Of a stretch of 64,000 nucleotides of DNA, positions 39,494-50,219 are shown in pieces. Origin of the DNA: Trichomonas vaginalis G3 (Eukaryota; Parabasalia; Trichomonadida; Trichomonadidae). The stretch is taken from NCBI RefSeq assembly GCF_026262505.1, contig NC_067204.1, forward strand, positions 5,055,797 through 5,119,796, written 5' to 3'. The notes beneath the pieces were generated by a model. The model was not told the DNA's origin. It made no database searches and saw only the letters and a list, made by a program, of their open reading frames with translations. The stretch's first letter is position 1, and the number at the start of each line of letters is the position of its first letter. Made by a program: the position numbers and the translations under genes.

Positions 39494-40907
39494 TTATGGT
39501 ATCATGAATGGACATCAAAGATTTTTAAAACTAAAGCTGATACAGGATGGGTTTCGGGATGTTTAGACCTTAAAGCGGATAAAACTTCTGTCAACAGTGA
39601 GTTAATGAAGAAGGCAGATAAAGAACTTGTGGCTAGTGAGTTAATGAAGAAGGCAGATAAGGAATATGTTAATGAAAAAGATAATGAAATTAAAGAAAGG
39701 GTTGAATGGTATCATGAATGGACATCAAAGATTTTTAAAACTAAAGCTGATACAGGATGGGTTTCGGGATGTTTAGACCTTAAAGCGGATACAGGATGGG
39801 TTTCTGGATGTTTAGACCTTAAAGCAGATAAGGAATATGTCAACAGTGAGTTAGAGAAGAAGGCAAATAAGGAATATGTGGATGAAATATACCAAAGTTT
39901 GATAGGAACAACAAAAAATATTGAAACTATTGTTGGTGACTTTTCTGTCTATGAAGAAAATAAATATTTTAGATGGGAGTTTGTACACTCCTTAAAAAAT
40001 GGTATACGGTATAAACTCATTCCGAAAAATAACAATGAAATGTATGTAAGCTATATAAAGAATGATGGTACACAAGTTAAAGTTCCATTAGACAACAACT
40101 GTTACTTAAACTTATATGGAGACGAACAAAAGAAATATTTAAGAGTTTATGAAATGACAGATATGACATTGCCTAACCCAGCTCCAGCACCATATTATTA
40201 TGACTATGGAGATGACGAGAGAACACCACATGTAGATGAACAAAAGTTAACATTATATTTAGATTATTATAGATATAAAAGATATAATGCAATAGAAAAA
40301 ACGAGAATAGTATATTATTATACAGATGACAGAAATAAATATTATAGTCAAGATTTTACCTACCTGAAAACATAAGATTATATTATAAAAAATATTCTGA
40401 CACAAACCAGAAGAAACCTGAAATAGTTGCACTATATTTTAAGTTCAAAAGAGACAATCCTATATTATCTCATATGTTTGATTTAATGAACCCAGTAGGT
40501 TCTATTTATACATCTATGGATGCAAGAGGTCCTCAAGTAATGTTTGGTGTTGGTGCATGGGAACAAATAGTCGACAGGTTTTTGTATTGTGCAAACTCTT
40601 CAAAGGAAACAGTGGAAGTAAAACAATTTCAGGTGAAAATTTACCTGCACACAGTCACTACATAGATTTAAGTACATCTCAAGCAGGTTGGCATAAGCAT
40701 AGATATTGGGATTGGTCAGGAATGACAAAAGGTAAAGGATATGATGTTAAAGACGACGTTAAGTTTGCTATAAATTGTTACTGGGATGACACTCAGGGAG
40801 AAGGAAACCATACACATTTCGTTTCAGGATATACGCAAACAACGGGACAAAGTAAAGAATACATGCCACCTTACATGACAGTTTACGCATGGTATAGAGT
40901 TCAATGA
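39494..40907 (+). pseudogene. collar-type fibre protein of Maverick-2
   Basis: Repeats of the type ELMKKADKEYV and KADTGWVSGCLDLKAD (each about 10-21 residues, several copies, with a roughly 90-base DNA duplication at about 39,497 and 39,707) form a triple-coiled-coil-like shaft. A beta-rich middle follows. The C-terminus has DLMNPVGSIYTSMDARGPQV, then GENLPAHSHYID and a GNHTHFVSGYT and EYMPPYMTVYAWYRV end. This is the tail-collar pattern of phage receptor-binding fibres (NLPAHSH and PPY..V..WyR). It is broken. Probably host attachment. Confidence 0.7.
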
Positions 40908-40977
40908 ATGAACTAAATATATTTTATGTCTGTAATTAATTAGGTAATGAAGTAATGGATGAACTGCAGAAATAAAT

Positions 40978-41037
40978 GGTTACGTTAATGGTTACGTTAA
41001 TGGTTACGTTAATGGTTACGTTAATGGTTACGTTAAT
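40978..41037. repeat. 12-bp tandem repeat GGTTACGTTAAT, five copies
   Basis: Five head-to-tail copies in the non-coding centre of Maverick-2, just after the fibre gene. No known function; could be an origin-like or protein-binding iteron. Confidence 0.9.
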
Positions 41038-41338
41038 GTTTTCAGGTCATTCAATAATGAATTATTTTTGAAGAACTGAAGGTGTCACTATGTCACTCAG
41101 TGTCACTCGGTTATTTAACTTCTCTGAAAAAATGAGACAACATGACATTTTGACAACAACACAGGAAATAAATGTTTACGTTAATGTTTTGTCATGATCA
41201 TTCATCGTTTCTTTGTCATGACTTCTTCATCGTAATGAATGTATATTCTTTGTCAAACATGAGCGTAAATGATTTGTCATGATTTCTTCATCGTAAATGT
41301 TTTGTCATGATTTCTTCGTAATGAGCGTAAATGATCCA

Positions 41339-41390
41339 AAAATATATTTTAGGTGAAATCTCACCTCTTCACCTCTTCACCTAAACATTA
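41339..41390. promoter_or_regulatory. hairpin plus AATATATTTT module in Maverick-2
   Basis: AAAATATATTTTAGGTGAAA followed by CACCTCTTCACCTCTTCACC and TAAAC; the AGGTGA and TCACCT arms can pair. The layout is the same as the five copies in Maverick-1, with different arm sequence but the same AAAATATATTTT tail. Confidence 0.6.
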
Positions 41391-41622
41391 TTTTTGTTCA
41401 AAGCTTCCACGAGAGAAAAGATTCCTCATTCGCTAAGGATTCCAAAAATGAAAAAATCATTGATTTCGGCTGAGAAAAAACAGCAAAACCCTTCTTCCAC
41501 GGGAACAAAGAAATAAAGAAGAAATAAAGTAAATTTTTTATTTATTCCCGTGGAAAATAGAGCACTTTTATGACACTTTTTATTCACGACAAACAAGACA
41601 AACAAAGAAAATAAGAAAATAC

Positions 41623-41695
41623 GGCGCTGTCGCGGTTCGAACCACAGACCCTGACCCCTCCATAACACTACCTTAGACCACTGTGCTACGTAGCC
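41623..41695 (-). other. tRNA-like block with A- and B-box sequences
   Basis: On the minus strand, TAGCACAGTGGTCTAAGG resembles an A box and GGTTCGAACC is a perfect B box, in a 73-base block starting GGCTACG and ending GCGCC. The acceptor, D and anticodon stems do not pair well, so a working tRNA is unlikely. It could be a tRNA-derived relic or a Pol III promoter. Confidence 0.35.
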
Positions 41696-42110
41696 TGTCG
41701 ACATAAGATTTTATAAATTGCATATTTGACGTAAATTTATTTCCCAGTTATTCAAAAATAATTAATTATTGAATAACCTAAAATCATTAATGAAAACATA
41801 AACGATAACATTTATTTCCTGTGTTGTTGTCAAAATGTCATGTTGTCTCAAACTTTAGAACGGACTGAAAGTCCTGAGCTCCAAAAGAGCAAACGGCATA
41901 ATTTAAATTTTTATTTTTATCATAAATGAATACCCACACAAGCTCAAAATTTACACGAATCATAACAAGGAGGAAATGATAAAAATGATGCAAGAACATG
42001 TTAAAATAACAAACCACTAAAACTGAGAAAATGTGGTTATGCAGTAATGATGGAAGAGAGATGTTTCGAGGAATAAAATTAAATTTGGATTTGAGTTTAA
42101 AAATTCATCT

Positions 42111-42353
42111 TTATTTAAATTCATCTCTTCCAATCAATTTATTTATTCTATTAAATTCTTTTATTTTTGCTTCACTCAGTTTAAGGATTGAACGGTAAGT
42201 TTCTAATTTTTCGATTATTTCTTTCCTCTCTTTATCGTTTTCAAACCCACCGCATTGTGGCTTCTTTTTGTAATAGCATATTTTTGATTTAATTCTGTTT
42301 AGTTTCTTTTTATATTCATTGTCTGGACTCTTGGATGCTTCGTTGTCACTCAT
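42111..42353 (-). CDS. small basic Maverick-2 protein, 80 residues
   Basis: The start is at 42,353 (MSDNEASKSPDNEYKKKLNR). It is helical and Lys-rich, with one short CYYKKKPQCGG segment. It lies downstream of the integrase gene on the same strand. Unknown function; a DNA-binding or virion role is possible. Confidence 0.5.
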   Translation of the reverse strand: MSDNEASKSPDNEYKKKLNRIKSKICYYKKKPQCGGFENDKERKEIIEKLETYRSILKLSEAKIKEFNRINKLIGRDEFK

Positions 42354-42373
42354 TTCTTACGAAATAAAAAAAT

Positions 42374-43963
42374 TAAATATTATTTAAATATAATGGAGTA
42401 ATAAAATAAATCGGAATTTCTATTAATTTATTGTTAACCTCAACTAATGCATTGCCGTTAATATATCTAACAAATTCAGCTATTGTGTCAAATCTTCGTC
42501 TTCTTTTTGTCATTGATTTATCAGTTTTTCCATAATCGAGATGAATCAAAACTTTATCCCCTTTTTAAAATTCATGAGCCCGAATTAATTTGTTCACGTT
42601 TAACATCATTCAACCTTTCCATTTGCTTTCTAATATATTCCCATTCTTTTGAAATATCATTTTTCATTTCCACCGGTTTCATGTTTATTGTTCTATGCCA
42701 TGTATTATTGTAATAATATACTAACTGTTGTATGATGGAGTCATGATTTCCATCCCAGTATATCTGACCATTAACCCCTAATGCATCTCTAAGAGTTCTC
42801 ATTACCGCATCAACTATTTTATTATGAAACGTATATGGAGAGGATGAAAAGTAAAAATTAATTTGTGGGAAATAATGAGCCATAGCTGCCTGAAATCCTT
42901 TATCACCATCACCCCTTATATTATCTACTCTTTCATGATCTAGTAAGTATTGTATAGCTCTTCTTGTTTCCTGTTCTGTTTTCCCTTTCACTGGAATGCA
43001 ATATAAATATCTGGTGTTAATGTTAATGGCAAATAAATAAGTAACGTTTCCTTTTGAATATTCCAGATGATCGATTTCGTATGAATATGGATATGGAGCA
43101 AATGAAGGGCGACTAAATTTTTCCTTTAACGGTTGAATTTTTGGGTCAATTGGTTTATTTAATATCTTGAAATCCTTTTTAAAATCTTTTTGTTTCTTTA
43201 ATGTTTGAAATGGATATAATAAAGTGAATGATGAAGGATTAACTGAAGGAGGAGGTGGTTTTGGTGTTGCAGGTACTGTCGTTAGAGGTTTTGGTGTTGC
43301 AAGTGGTTTAATTTTATCTGCTTTGATTTTGGATGATGAAGTTTTGGAATTCATTCCTTCCTTCATTAATTCTGGATGTATTCTATTCATTTGTTTTAAA
43401 TATGCTGTATATAAAGGTTTAATATACTTTCCCGCTTCGAGTTTATGTTGAAGGATGAATTCCAAAAGTTGATCTTCATTTAAAAGTCGGGCTGAATATG
43501 GTTTAACTAATGAATCATAAATTAAAGCTTGTGCTTCATTTATGGTCTGAAGGACCTGGGTGTTTTGCACCTTTAGCTGTTGAACATTTGCTACTTTCTC
43601 TTTTGGTGTTGTTTTCGGCTTTTGTTCCTTTGGCTTTTGCGGCTCAGGATTATATAATTTATATAATTCATCAATATCTTCTTCTGTTAATACTTTATTT
43701 TTGAAATCTTTCAATTGTTTAAGTTGTGATTTAGTTTTTCCCTTTGTATATTCATTATTTTTAATTTTGTCTTTAATTTCAGAAATTATTTTATTATGAT
43801 ATTTCAAAATTTCATTTTCATAATATGGATAATAATATTCCATATCATCACCCGTTATATTATTATTATATTTTTGGAGATATGATTTTAATTCATAATA
43901 ACTAAGAAATTTTTGATTAAGTACTAAATCATCAATTAAATTTTCTAAATCTGAGTTATCCAT
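42374..43963 (-). pseudogene. rve-type integrase of Maverick-2
   Basis: The start at 43,963 (MDNSDLENLIDDLVLNQKFL) follows the element promoter (TTTATTTTTATATAA). The N-terminal 230 residues are helical with a Pro/Lys/Thr-rich linker. The catalytic domain has EIDHLEYSKGNVTYLFAINI, then NIRGDGDKGFQAAMAHYFPQ and HRTINMKPVEM, typical of retroviral-type integrases in Mavericks. Coding-like sequence for an SH3-like C-terminal region runs to about 42,374. It makes the 6-bp duplication seen at the ends. Broken. Confidence 0.75.
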
Positions 43964-44065
43964 TTATATAAAAATAAAATAAATGTTTTAAGGGTGCCCA
44001 CCTCTTTGAATCATAGTATCAAAAACATCATTAACGGTTCCTTTTGTCTCTTCTGTGGCATTTTA

Positions 44066-44278
44066 TTAAATAAATGGCATACAACATCCATTTTCACAAC
44101 ACACAGCCTTAGTGTGTGCTCCTGTTAATGCAGTCTTACCAATTGTTAAGCGAGTCATTGACCCATTTTTAAGTTGTAAATTAATATTCTGACCATCAAA
44201 TATCACTTTATCATTTATTATATCCAAATAATTTTTAGGTGTTAATTGTTTATTTTGTCGTAAACTAACTCCTTTCAT
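44066..44278 (-). CDS. small Maverick-2 protein, 70 residues
   Basis: An open frame from 44,278 (MKGVSLRQNKQLTPKNYLDI) ends in a Cys-rich tail (AVCCENGCCMPFI). Its start overlaps the end of the polymerase region by four bases. The beta-like middle (NINLQLKNGSMTRLTIG) and terminal CC pairs suggest a small metal- or disulphide-containing protein. No family recognised. Confidence 0.45.
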   Translation of the reverse strand: MKGVSLRQNKQLTPKNYLDIINDKVIFDGQNINLQLKNGSMTRLTIGKTALTGAHTKAVCCENGCCMPFI

Positions 44279-47200
44279 TTTTGTGCAATCTTTTTAAAAT
44301 CACTTCCATCAATTGAACCGTTGAATGATGTATAACACTTGGGGCATAAAGCAACCATGTTATCACCTTGTTTCTCAATTGCTAAACCCAATAACTTCTT
44401 CTCATGTGCTTTTTCTTCAGCTTTATTCTTTAATTTAGGTTTAAATTTCTCATTAAAACAAAAGAAATCAAAAGGTGCGAATTTGTAAATGTTTTTATCA
44501 TAAAATTGTTTATCAGTAACAATTGCTTGAAATGCTTGAGTGTTAGGAAGATTTGGTCGCCAGCGATTGCCCAATAAGATGAATCAGTATCACCTTCAAT
44601 GAAATGAAAACGATTAACATTCATGCATTTATACATAAAATCATAAATGAAAACCAAATACCAGTATTTTGCGTTATCTAAAGTGAAGAATGCCTCTTGT
44701 AAACATGTATCACATCTATAAAATCTATCTTTAAGCATCACTTGATACGTATCTTCACCTATTTCTCTTATGTTTTTAAACTTATTTGACATACATGCAA
44801 CGCGTGCCTTCTGTGCATTCATTATTTTAGTCTTTGCGTAATTTTGTGTATTCATTGCATCGTAACCATATGATCCATTAAGTGAAATCTTGCAAAATAA
44901 ACTTTTTCCTTTATTTCCTTCTAATTCAGCCTTTTGTCTTTCGTTCATAAATTCGTTCGCAAATTCATTAAAGCAAGTGTTTTTCGTAAATGTTAAAATT
45001 GATTGAATATCATCAATGATAAAATGAAATCTGTCTATTAGATACCAAAGATAATAAGAAGAAAATGGTTGATATTGGTTGTGTGTTGATGCTAACTGAG
45101 TTAATTTCCTCTGTTTCTGGTCAACTGGTAGATTGTTTGATTTCATGTAATTATACATAAAACTGCCAATTGTTTTTTCATCTGTGATAATATCTAAGTT
45201 TCTTATTATTGGTAAAAAGTTAATGTAATCATTAATGTATTTTTCACAATGTGACCCTTTACTTCAGCCACGAATAAAGTATTTTTCTTTCTAATAATTC
45301 CCAGTGCTTTTGCTTTCTTTGTTGCTGTATCACAAATGATAACACCATTCAATCTTCCCGGCATATACATTTTATGGTCAGTATATTGAATGAAATCATG
45401 AGGATTAGATGAAAATGATGAAGGATATAATGAATTAAAATCAACACCAACGAAATGAGTCATAATGTTGGTGGTGTCCTCATTTGATACAGTTTAGTTT
45501 CTGGATTATATGAAAGTTTATTAATGTGGTGATTCCTTAAGATTAACACGATGTTGAACATTTGATAGACCACCAGTAATTCCATTACGGAGAATGTGAT
45601 AAGCTTCAACTGAATCTAAAGTCATTGGTAAATTATTTTTTAATGCATAATTTCTTAAATTGATTCTTAAACGTTGAACATCTTCATCTTTATTTGATTT
45701 TACGACATTGCAATAAAACACATTAACTGACAATTTTCTTTGGTATGTGGTTTTTCATTATCGATTCTATCCAATGTTGGTTTATTAGCATATGTAAACG
45801 CTTTACCACACATTTTGCATTTAGATGAAAGGATTAAATCGTGATAGTATTGATAGTCATTCATTGAAATATTGTTTTTAGTATCCCTTTCTGCTTTTTC
45901 ATCTTGTTTCTTTATGATTCAATTTATATTTCCAATACTTTTTCGTTAATTCAAAACTTGATTCCACATTTTCTTCTTCTGGATATGTTTCGTTAGGATT
46001 GAAGTTCTTATATGCTAACGCGTAACGAATCATTGATGCATTCGATGATAAAGAAAGATTATGAAGCATGTCAATTTTATAAACAAATGTTTCTTCAATA
46101 ATTTTATCAATTGGGTTAATCATAATTTCAACGTCTTTATTGCAATAATGAATAAAATATTCTAATCTATTCTCAAAATTTTTAGCATCATTGAGATATA
46201 TTTGATAATCTGAATCGGATATAGTTTCTGAGTTAATGCTGAATAAAATGAATCTTTCGTGAATGGTTCCTTTTTATATAATTCATCTTCGTAATTTTCC
46301 CACGTGATGAATTGATAAGGGAAAAGGATTTAACACGTGATTTATTGTTTCCGAAATCTTGAGTGAATTGGTCTAATGTCCCACCCGCTATATAATTTCT
46401 GATGTCAATAAATCTTAATTCATATGGACAGTTTGTTTTCTTTACAATGATTTGCTTAAATTGAGAAGATGAACCCAGCATTGATTTTATTTTCCATTTT
46501 GCAGTGTTTAAATCACGAAGAATTAAATTTAAATCAAACTTTCCCGAATTAAAACCTATGATATTCACTTTATTAAATTCTTCATCTAAAGTCTTTATGC
46601 TTCCTTTTGTTTCTCATTTAATGTATGAGACAAAGTCCCCGCCGTTTGGTCCGTTTGCGGCTTCATTAATTCTTCATATTGTTCAATATTTGATTTAGCA
46701 ACTAATGAACAGGTTGAAAATAAAAACTCAATCCAATCAGAAATAAAAGAATCACTCGAAGTTAAGCAAAAATTCCTCGTAAATGTTTTATCACGGTCTA
46801 CGACCTCGCCGCTTTGCGGCTTTATTTTGACAGTTGATGATACCATAAATGGTTTTAAGTAAGCGTTCAAAGTTGCACATTCAGAAAGTTGAAGTTCTTC
46901 TTTAGTCTCTAATGTTTCGAAGTCAAAAGTAATATAATATCTTGTTGGTTTATAATATTCCTGCAAATTATGTGCTAATAGCCATTGATATATCTTCTGT
47001 TTCGTGATATGTGGTGCATATGGTTGTTGTGTGTTTTGCAATTGAACGTCTTGAATTAATCTTCCATTATTTTCTTTACATTTCTCACAATGTTTTAAAA
47101 ATCTTCTTTGGTTTTTCCTTTCTGGATCATCACGGATAGAATAAACTTCTTCTTTGCAATATGGACAAACTTTATAGCCGGTGAGTGCTTCAACGTCTGT

Positions 47201-47557
47201 TATTCTGTCAGCGTGAAGTTTTCCACATGGACTCTGTGTTAATAAAATATTTACTGTTTCAAATTCTGGATCTATCATTATTGATTCCACTAATGGAAAG
47301 TCTACCTTGTTAATGTCTACGTCTTCTGGTTGAGGGTCACAATAATAAAAATCAATATTAACGTTTAACATTCTTGCTAACCTCTCACTTTCTGATGAAA
47401 TGTCAAACCCTTCATATGCATCTATTGCTTCATTTAAATAGCTTCTACGAGTTTTAGGATTAACACCATCAGGAATGTTATAGAAGCGTTTAAATAACCT
47501 TCTACCTTCTGCTCTAATTTGATTATCATTCATTTTAGCTGTTCCGTTTTTGTTCAT
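44275..47557 (-). pseudogene. protein-primed type B DNA polymerase of Maverick-2
   Basis: The start is at 47,557 (MNKNGTAKMNDNQIRAEGRR). Visible in order: a Cys4-type zinc-like module (CPYCKEE..HCEKC), exonuclease I motif FDFET, exonuclease II motif GFNSGKFDLN, polymerase motif A VDFNSLYPSS, motif B ISLNGSYGYD and motif C EGDTDSSY. Near the C-terminus a CPKCYTSF pair follows. The region spans about 1,090 codons, normal for Maverick polymerases. Broken, about six interruptions. Unlike Maverick-1, the classic exonuclease and DTDS motifs are clear. Confidence 0.9.
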
Positions 47558-47618
47558 TTATGTAAGAATAAAAATTAAAAAATAAATAAAAATAAAGTTT
47601 ATTTTTTAAAGTCCAGGG

Positions 47619-48724
47619 CTAAAGTCCATAAAATGAATTAAGAACACATAAATTTTTATCATCTGCGACGTGACGAATACATTTTAATTTACTCAAGAAT
47701 GCGTACCCTGATACATTAAATCTAATTCCTGTCTTATTTAATTTCACAACTTTGAAAAGGAATGTATGAATAGCTATAAAATGATGAGATGATGTTTTAT
47801 GGGTTGCTTCCATTTTTTCTGAAATAAATGAATAAATATAATGTTTATACGTTTTCATATCTTTTATGTTCTTAATAACGAATGGTATAGACCTTTCCAC
47901 TTCGTCTTCCTTCGGTGCTGTTCTTTCATATGAAACATTATTGGTATCTTCAATAATGAAACCAAATCGCATAAAATTTTATATGTACCAATGGTTTCTT
48001 TTGATATTTTATCTAATAAATCAAAAACTTTATCAACACCTGTGCATTTATTTAAATAATAATTTGTGTAAATATCATGGTCTTCTTTCTTAATCGTATT
48101 TGTTGCATATGTTACATTTTTCAGTGCTTTTTTGAATTTCTCAGAATCGAGAGGGGGTGAAAGTAAGATACAAGGGTATTCTTCATTATCAATAAATTGT
48201 AACTTATGTTTACGAATAAATTTAGTACCTTCTTCTGAAAGTGTTTCGTCAATTTCACCATCTAATAAATTTTGTGTTGATTCTGAGACATAATTTTTAT
48301 ATCTTTCTTCATGAGATTTTTGAACTGCTGATTCTGAAGCTGGGATATTCATTAAACCCTCTACTTCATTTTCATTATATTTTTCAACTTCTCTTAATTC
48401 CTTAATTTTTTCATCTATTTCATCTCTTATTTTTTCCAGTCTTTCAATTTCATCATATTCATCATCTTTAATCCGTTCTTCATAATATTCAGGGAAAACA
48501 TCAGGTTCTTTAGGTTTTTCTTCTTCAGATGTGGGATATAAGAAATTTATAACATCATCTTTATTCATTTTTCTATCATAATCAAACTCATTTAAAAACT
48601 CCGCGAATTTTTGACAATTTCTTAAATAATATTTACTAACCTCATAACCCGCTTCCTCTAATATATCCTTTATTTCCTCATTTGTGAATCCCAATTTTTT
48701 AACGTCGTTAGTCTTGACACTCAT
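47619..48724 (-). pseudogene. Maverick-2 protein, Glu/Lys-rich, unknown
   Basis: The start codon at 48,724 and its promoter are inside the right terminal repeat. The first 60 residues form a small helical domain (LGFTNEEIKDILEEAGYEVS). An acidic coiled coil follows at residues 75-130, then a mixed region. The C-terminal 120 residues (near 47,619-47,972) are beta-rich with SSHHFIAIHTFLFKVVKLNK and end in NLCVLNSFYG. A protease or terminal-protein role can be imagined but no signature is firm. Broken. Confidence 0.4.
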
Positions 48725-49532
48725 TTATCATTAAATAAAAAAATAAATTATTCAAAAATGTAAGACATGAATTTTTAAAGTTTATTTTTCATTCATGAAA
48801 ATAATTATTTCTAATTTCTTTTACTCTCTCGTACATACTAGATTTAAAGAATTCAGAACTTTTACCATAATCTCCTAAATGTTTTCTTATCCCTAACGTG
48901 TGCCAGTTATTATATGAAACTGAATAAACTTTATCTTTATCTTTGCATCTTTCATCACTTCCAATATATTTATATCTCAGTTTTGATTTAGCATTTTCAT
49001 ATTCATTAACGTTTAATAATTCACAGTCTTCCTTTTTAAATAAATGTTTTATGTATTCAGGATTTAATACTCTACGTTTATATGCTCCTAACTTAGTTCT
49101 AAAGGTTTTTCTACAAAATTTAGGAATTCCATCCTCTTTAATGTCATCAATGATTTCCATTTCGTTATTTTCAATTTCTTCTTCTCGTTTATGAGGTCTT
49201 TGATTATGACTCCATTGATTCCATGAAATTAAATATTCTTTATCATTATATTTATACCTCATTAGCTTATTTTGGCTTTCATATTCATTTAATAATTCAC
49301 AATCTTCATTTTTAAATTGAAGTTTAACCCATTCAGGATTTAAACAATGTTTAATTAATCGCGGAATATCTGACATCATCTATATATAGATTATTTTATA
49401 AAAAAATAAAAAATAAATTATTTTAAAATTAATGTTAATTTTTTTAATGATTTATAAATAAATATATTTTAATGTATCGTCTATATATAGATGTAACAAA
49501 AAAAGTCACTAAACCCGCATTCATATACTACT
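48718..49532 (-). repeat. right terminal inverted repeat of Maverick-2 (815 bp)
   Basis: Complement of 32,708-33,522. It carries the second copy of the 196-residue gene and the promoter plus ATGAGTG start of the gene at 48,724. Confidence 0.93.
48789..49379 (-). CDS. TIR-encoded protein, right copy, 196 residues
   Basis: Residue-for-residue the same as 32,861-33,451. Transcribed inward, upstream of the gene at 48,724. See the left copy for motifs. The lack of differences points to recent insertion or repeat homogenisation. Confidence 0.65.
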   Translation of the reverse strand: MMSDIPRLIKHCLNPEWVKLQFKNEDCELLNEYESQNKLMRYKYNDKEYLISWNQWSHNQRPHKREEEIENNEMEIIDDIKEDGIPKFCRKTFRTKLGAYKRRVLNPEYIKHLFKKEDCELLNVNEYENAKSKLRYKYIGSDERCKDKDKVYSVSYNNWHTLGIRKHLGDYGKSSEFFKSSMYERVKEIRNNYFHE

Positions 49533-49538
49533 TCAAAA
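49533..49538. repeat. right 6-bp target duplication of Maverick-2
   Basis: TCAAAA directly after the ...ATACTACT terminus. Together with the following GT these bases are also part of the 9-bp duplication of the foldback element that starts at 49,541. Confidence 0.95.
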
Positions 49539-49972
49539 GTGGCGTCAAAAATTTTCTCACTGGGTTTTCGTCTATCAATCCCAGCTCATTATATACGCAA
49601 CCAATCAAAAATCTGATATGGGAGTCCAAGGCTAACTTTTTGTTGTCTACCTAATAAAAGAGGAAGCAGCATTAGTGAGAATAATCGCAAATATTCAATT
49701 TAAATTATCTTTTTATTCTTAATTTAAAGTGACAAAAAGAATAAAAAACCTATTCTAAGGCATGTTGTTATGTAAATGAGACTAGACATCATATTTTATG
49801 TTATGAAAAAAAAATATTTAGAATTTTAGAACAAAATAAATAGAAAAAATAGCATAACTTATGGATGTGCGTATATTAAATTTAATAAATTAAGAGAAAT
49901 TATTTTTGGCGCCAAAATTATTCGTTAACTCTCAAATTTTTCTGAGTCAATAAGCCGCCAAAAAAGTGTCAT

Positions 49973-50212
49973 TTCTTTATAGGAAAGGAAACCTATTTGA
50001 CGAACAATCCGGACACTAGTGCCTCAGCGAATTTCCCCAAACCCACCAATCCCCTCCCTGCTGTTGTGCACCATCGATGGAAAGTAAGTCATCAATAGTC
50101 TCTTTTCCTGATTTCAAGCTAACGTTAGATCATTCATGAAAGAAATCATTGCCTTTCATCAGAGACTTTCGTTATAACTGCGCTGCTCTCAAGTTCATCT
50201 TGAGAAATTTAC
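49973..50212. other. arm-specific window in left arm
   Basis: About 240 bases with no match in the other arm, framed by matching sequence (ends near GTGTCATTT and TAACTGAATTCCC). It is GC-richer than the rest (CCCCAAACCCACCAATCCCC). It may be a captured fragment. Confidence 0.55.
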
Positions 50213-50219
50213 GTAATAA

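Larger units (their letters stand above)
41133..41850. repeat. 718-bp segment bounded by inverted repeats of about 57 bp
   Basis: The left arm starts TGAGACAACATGACATTTTG at 41,133; the right arm is its complement ending at 41,850. About 40 bases are identical and the rest nearly so. Inside are several GTAAATG/TTTGTCATGATTTCTTC repeats, a hairpin plus AATATATTTT module (41,339-41,390) and a tRNA-like block. No gene of note is seen. It may be a small non-autonomous insertion or a structured control region. Confidence 0.8.
32708..49532. mobile_element. Maverick/Polinton-type virus-like element, full length (Maverick-2, 16,825 bp)
   Basis: Both ends are present: AGTAGTATATGAATGCGGGT at left and its complement at right, each next to TCAAAA. 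The termini are 5-prime AG and 3-prime CT, as is typical for the family. Genes include major capsid, packaging ATPase, rve integrase, type B polymerase and a collar-type fibre. The 815-bp inverted repeats look identical, so the insertion is young. Several genes look whole (capsid, ATPase and most small genes), while others including the polymerase are broken, about ten breaks in all. It sits inside the target duplication of the foldback element to its right. Confidence 0.97.

Noticed and set aside
41623-41695. Functional tRNA gene
   Set aside because: The A- and B-box strings are good, but the acceptor, D and anticodon stems do not pair, so it is kept only as a tRNA-like block.
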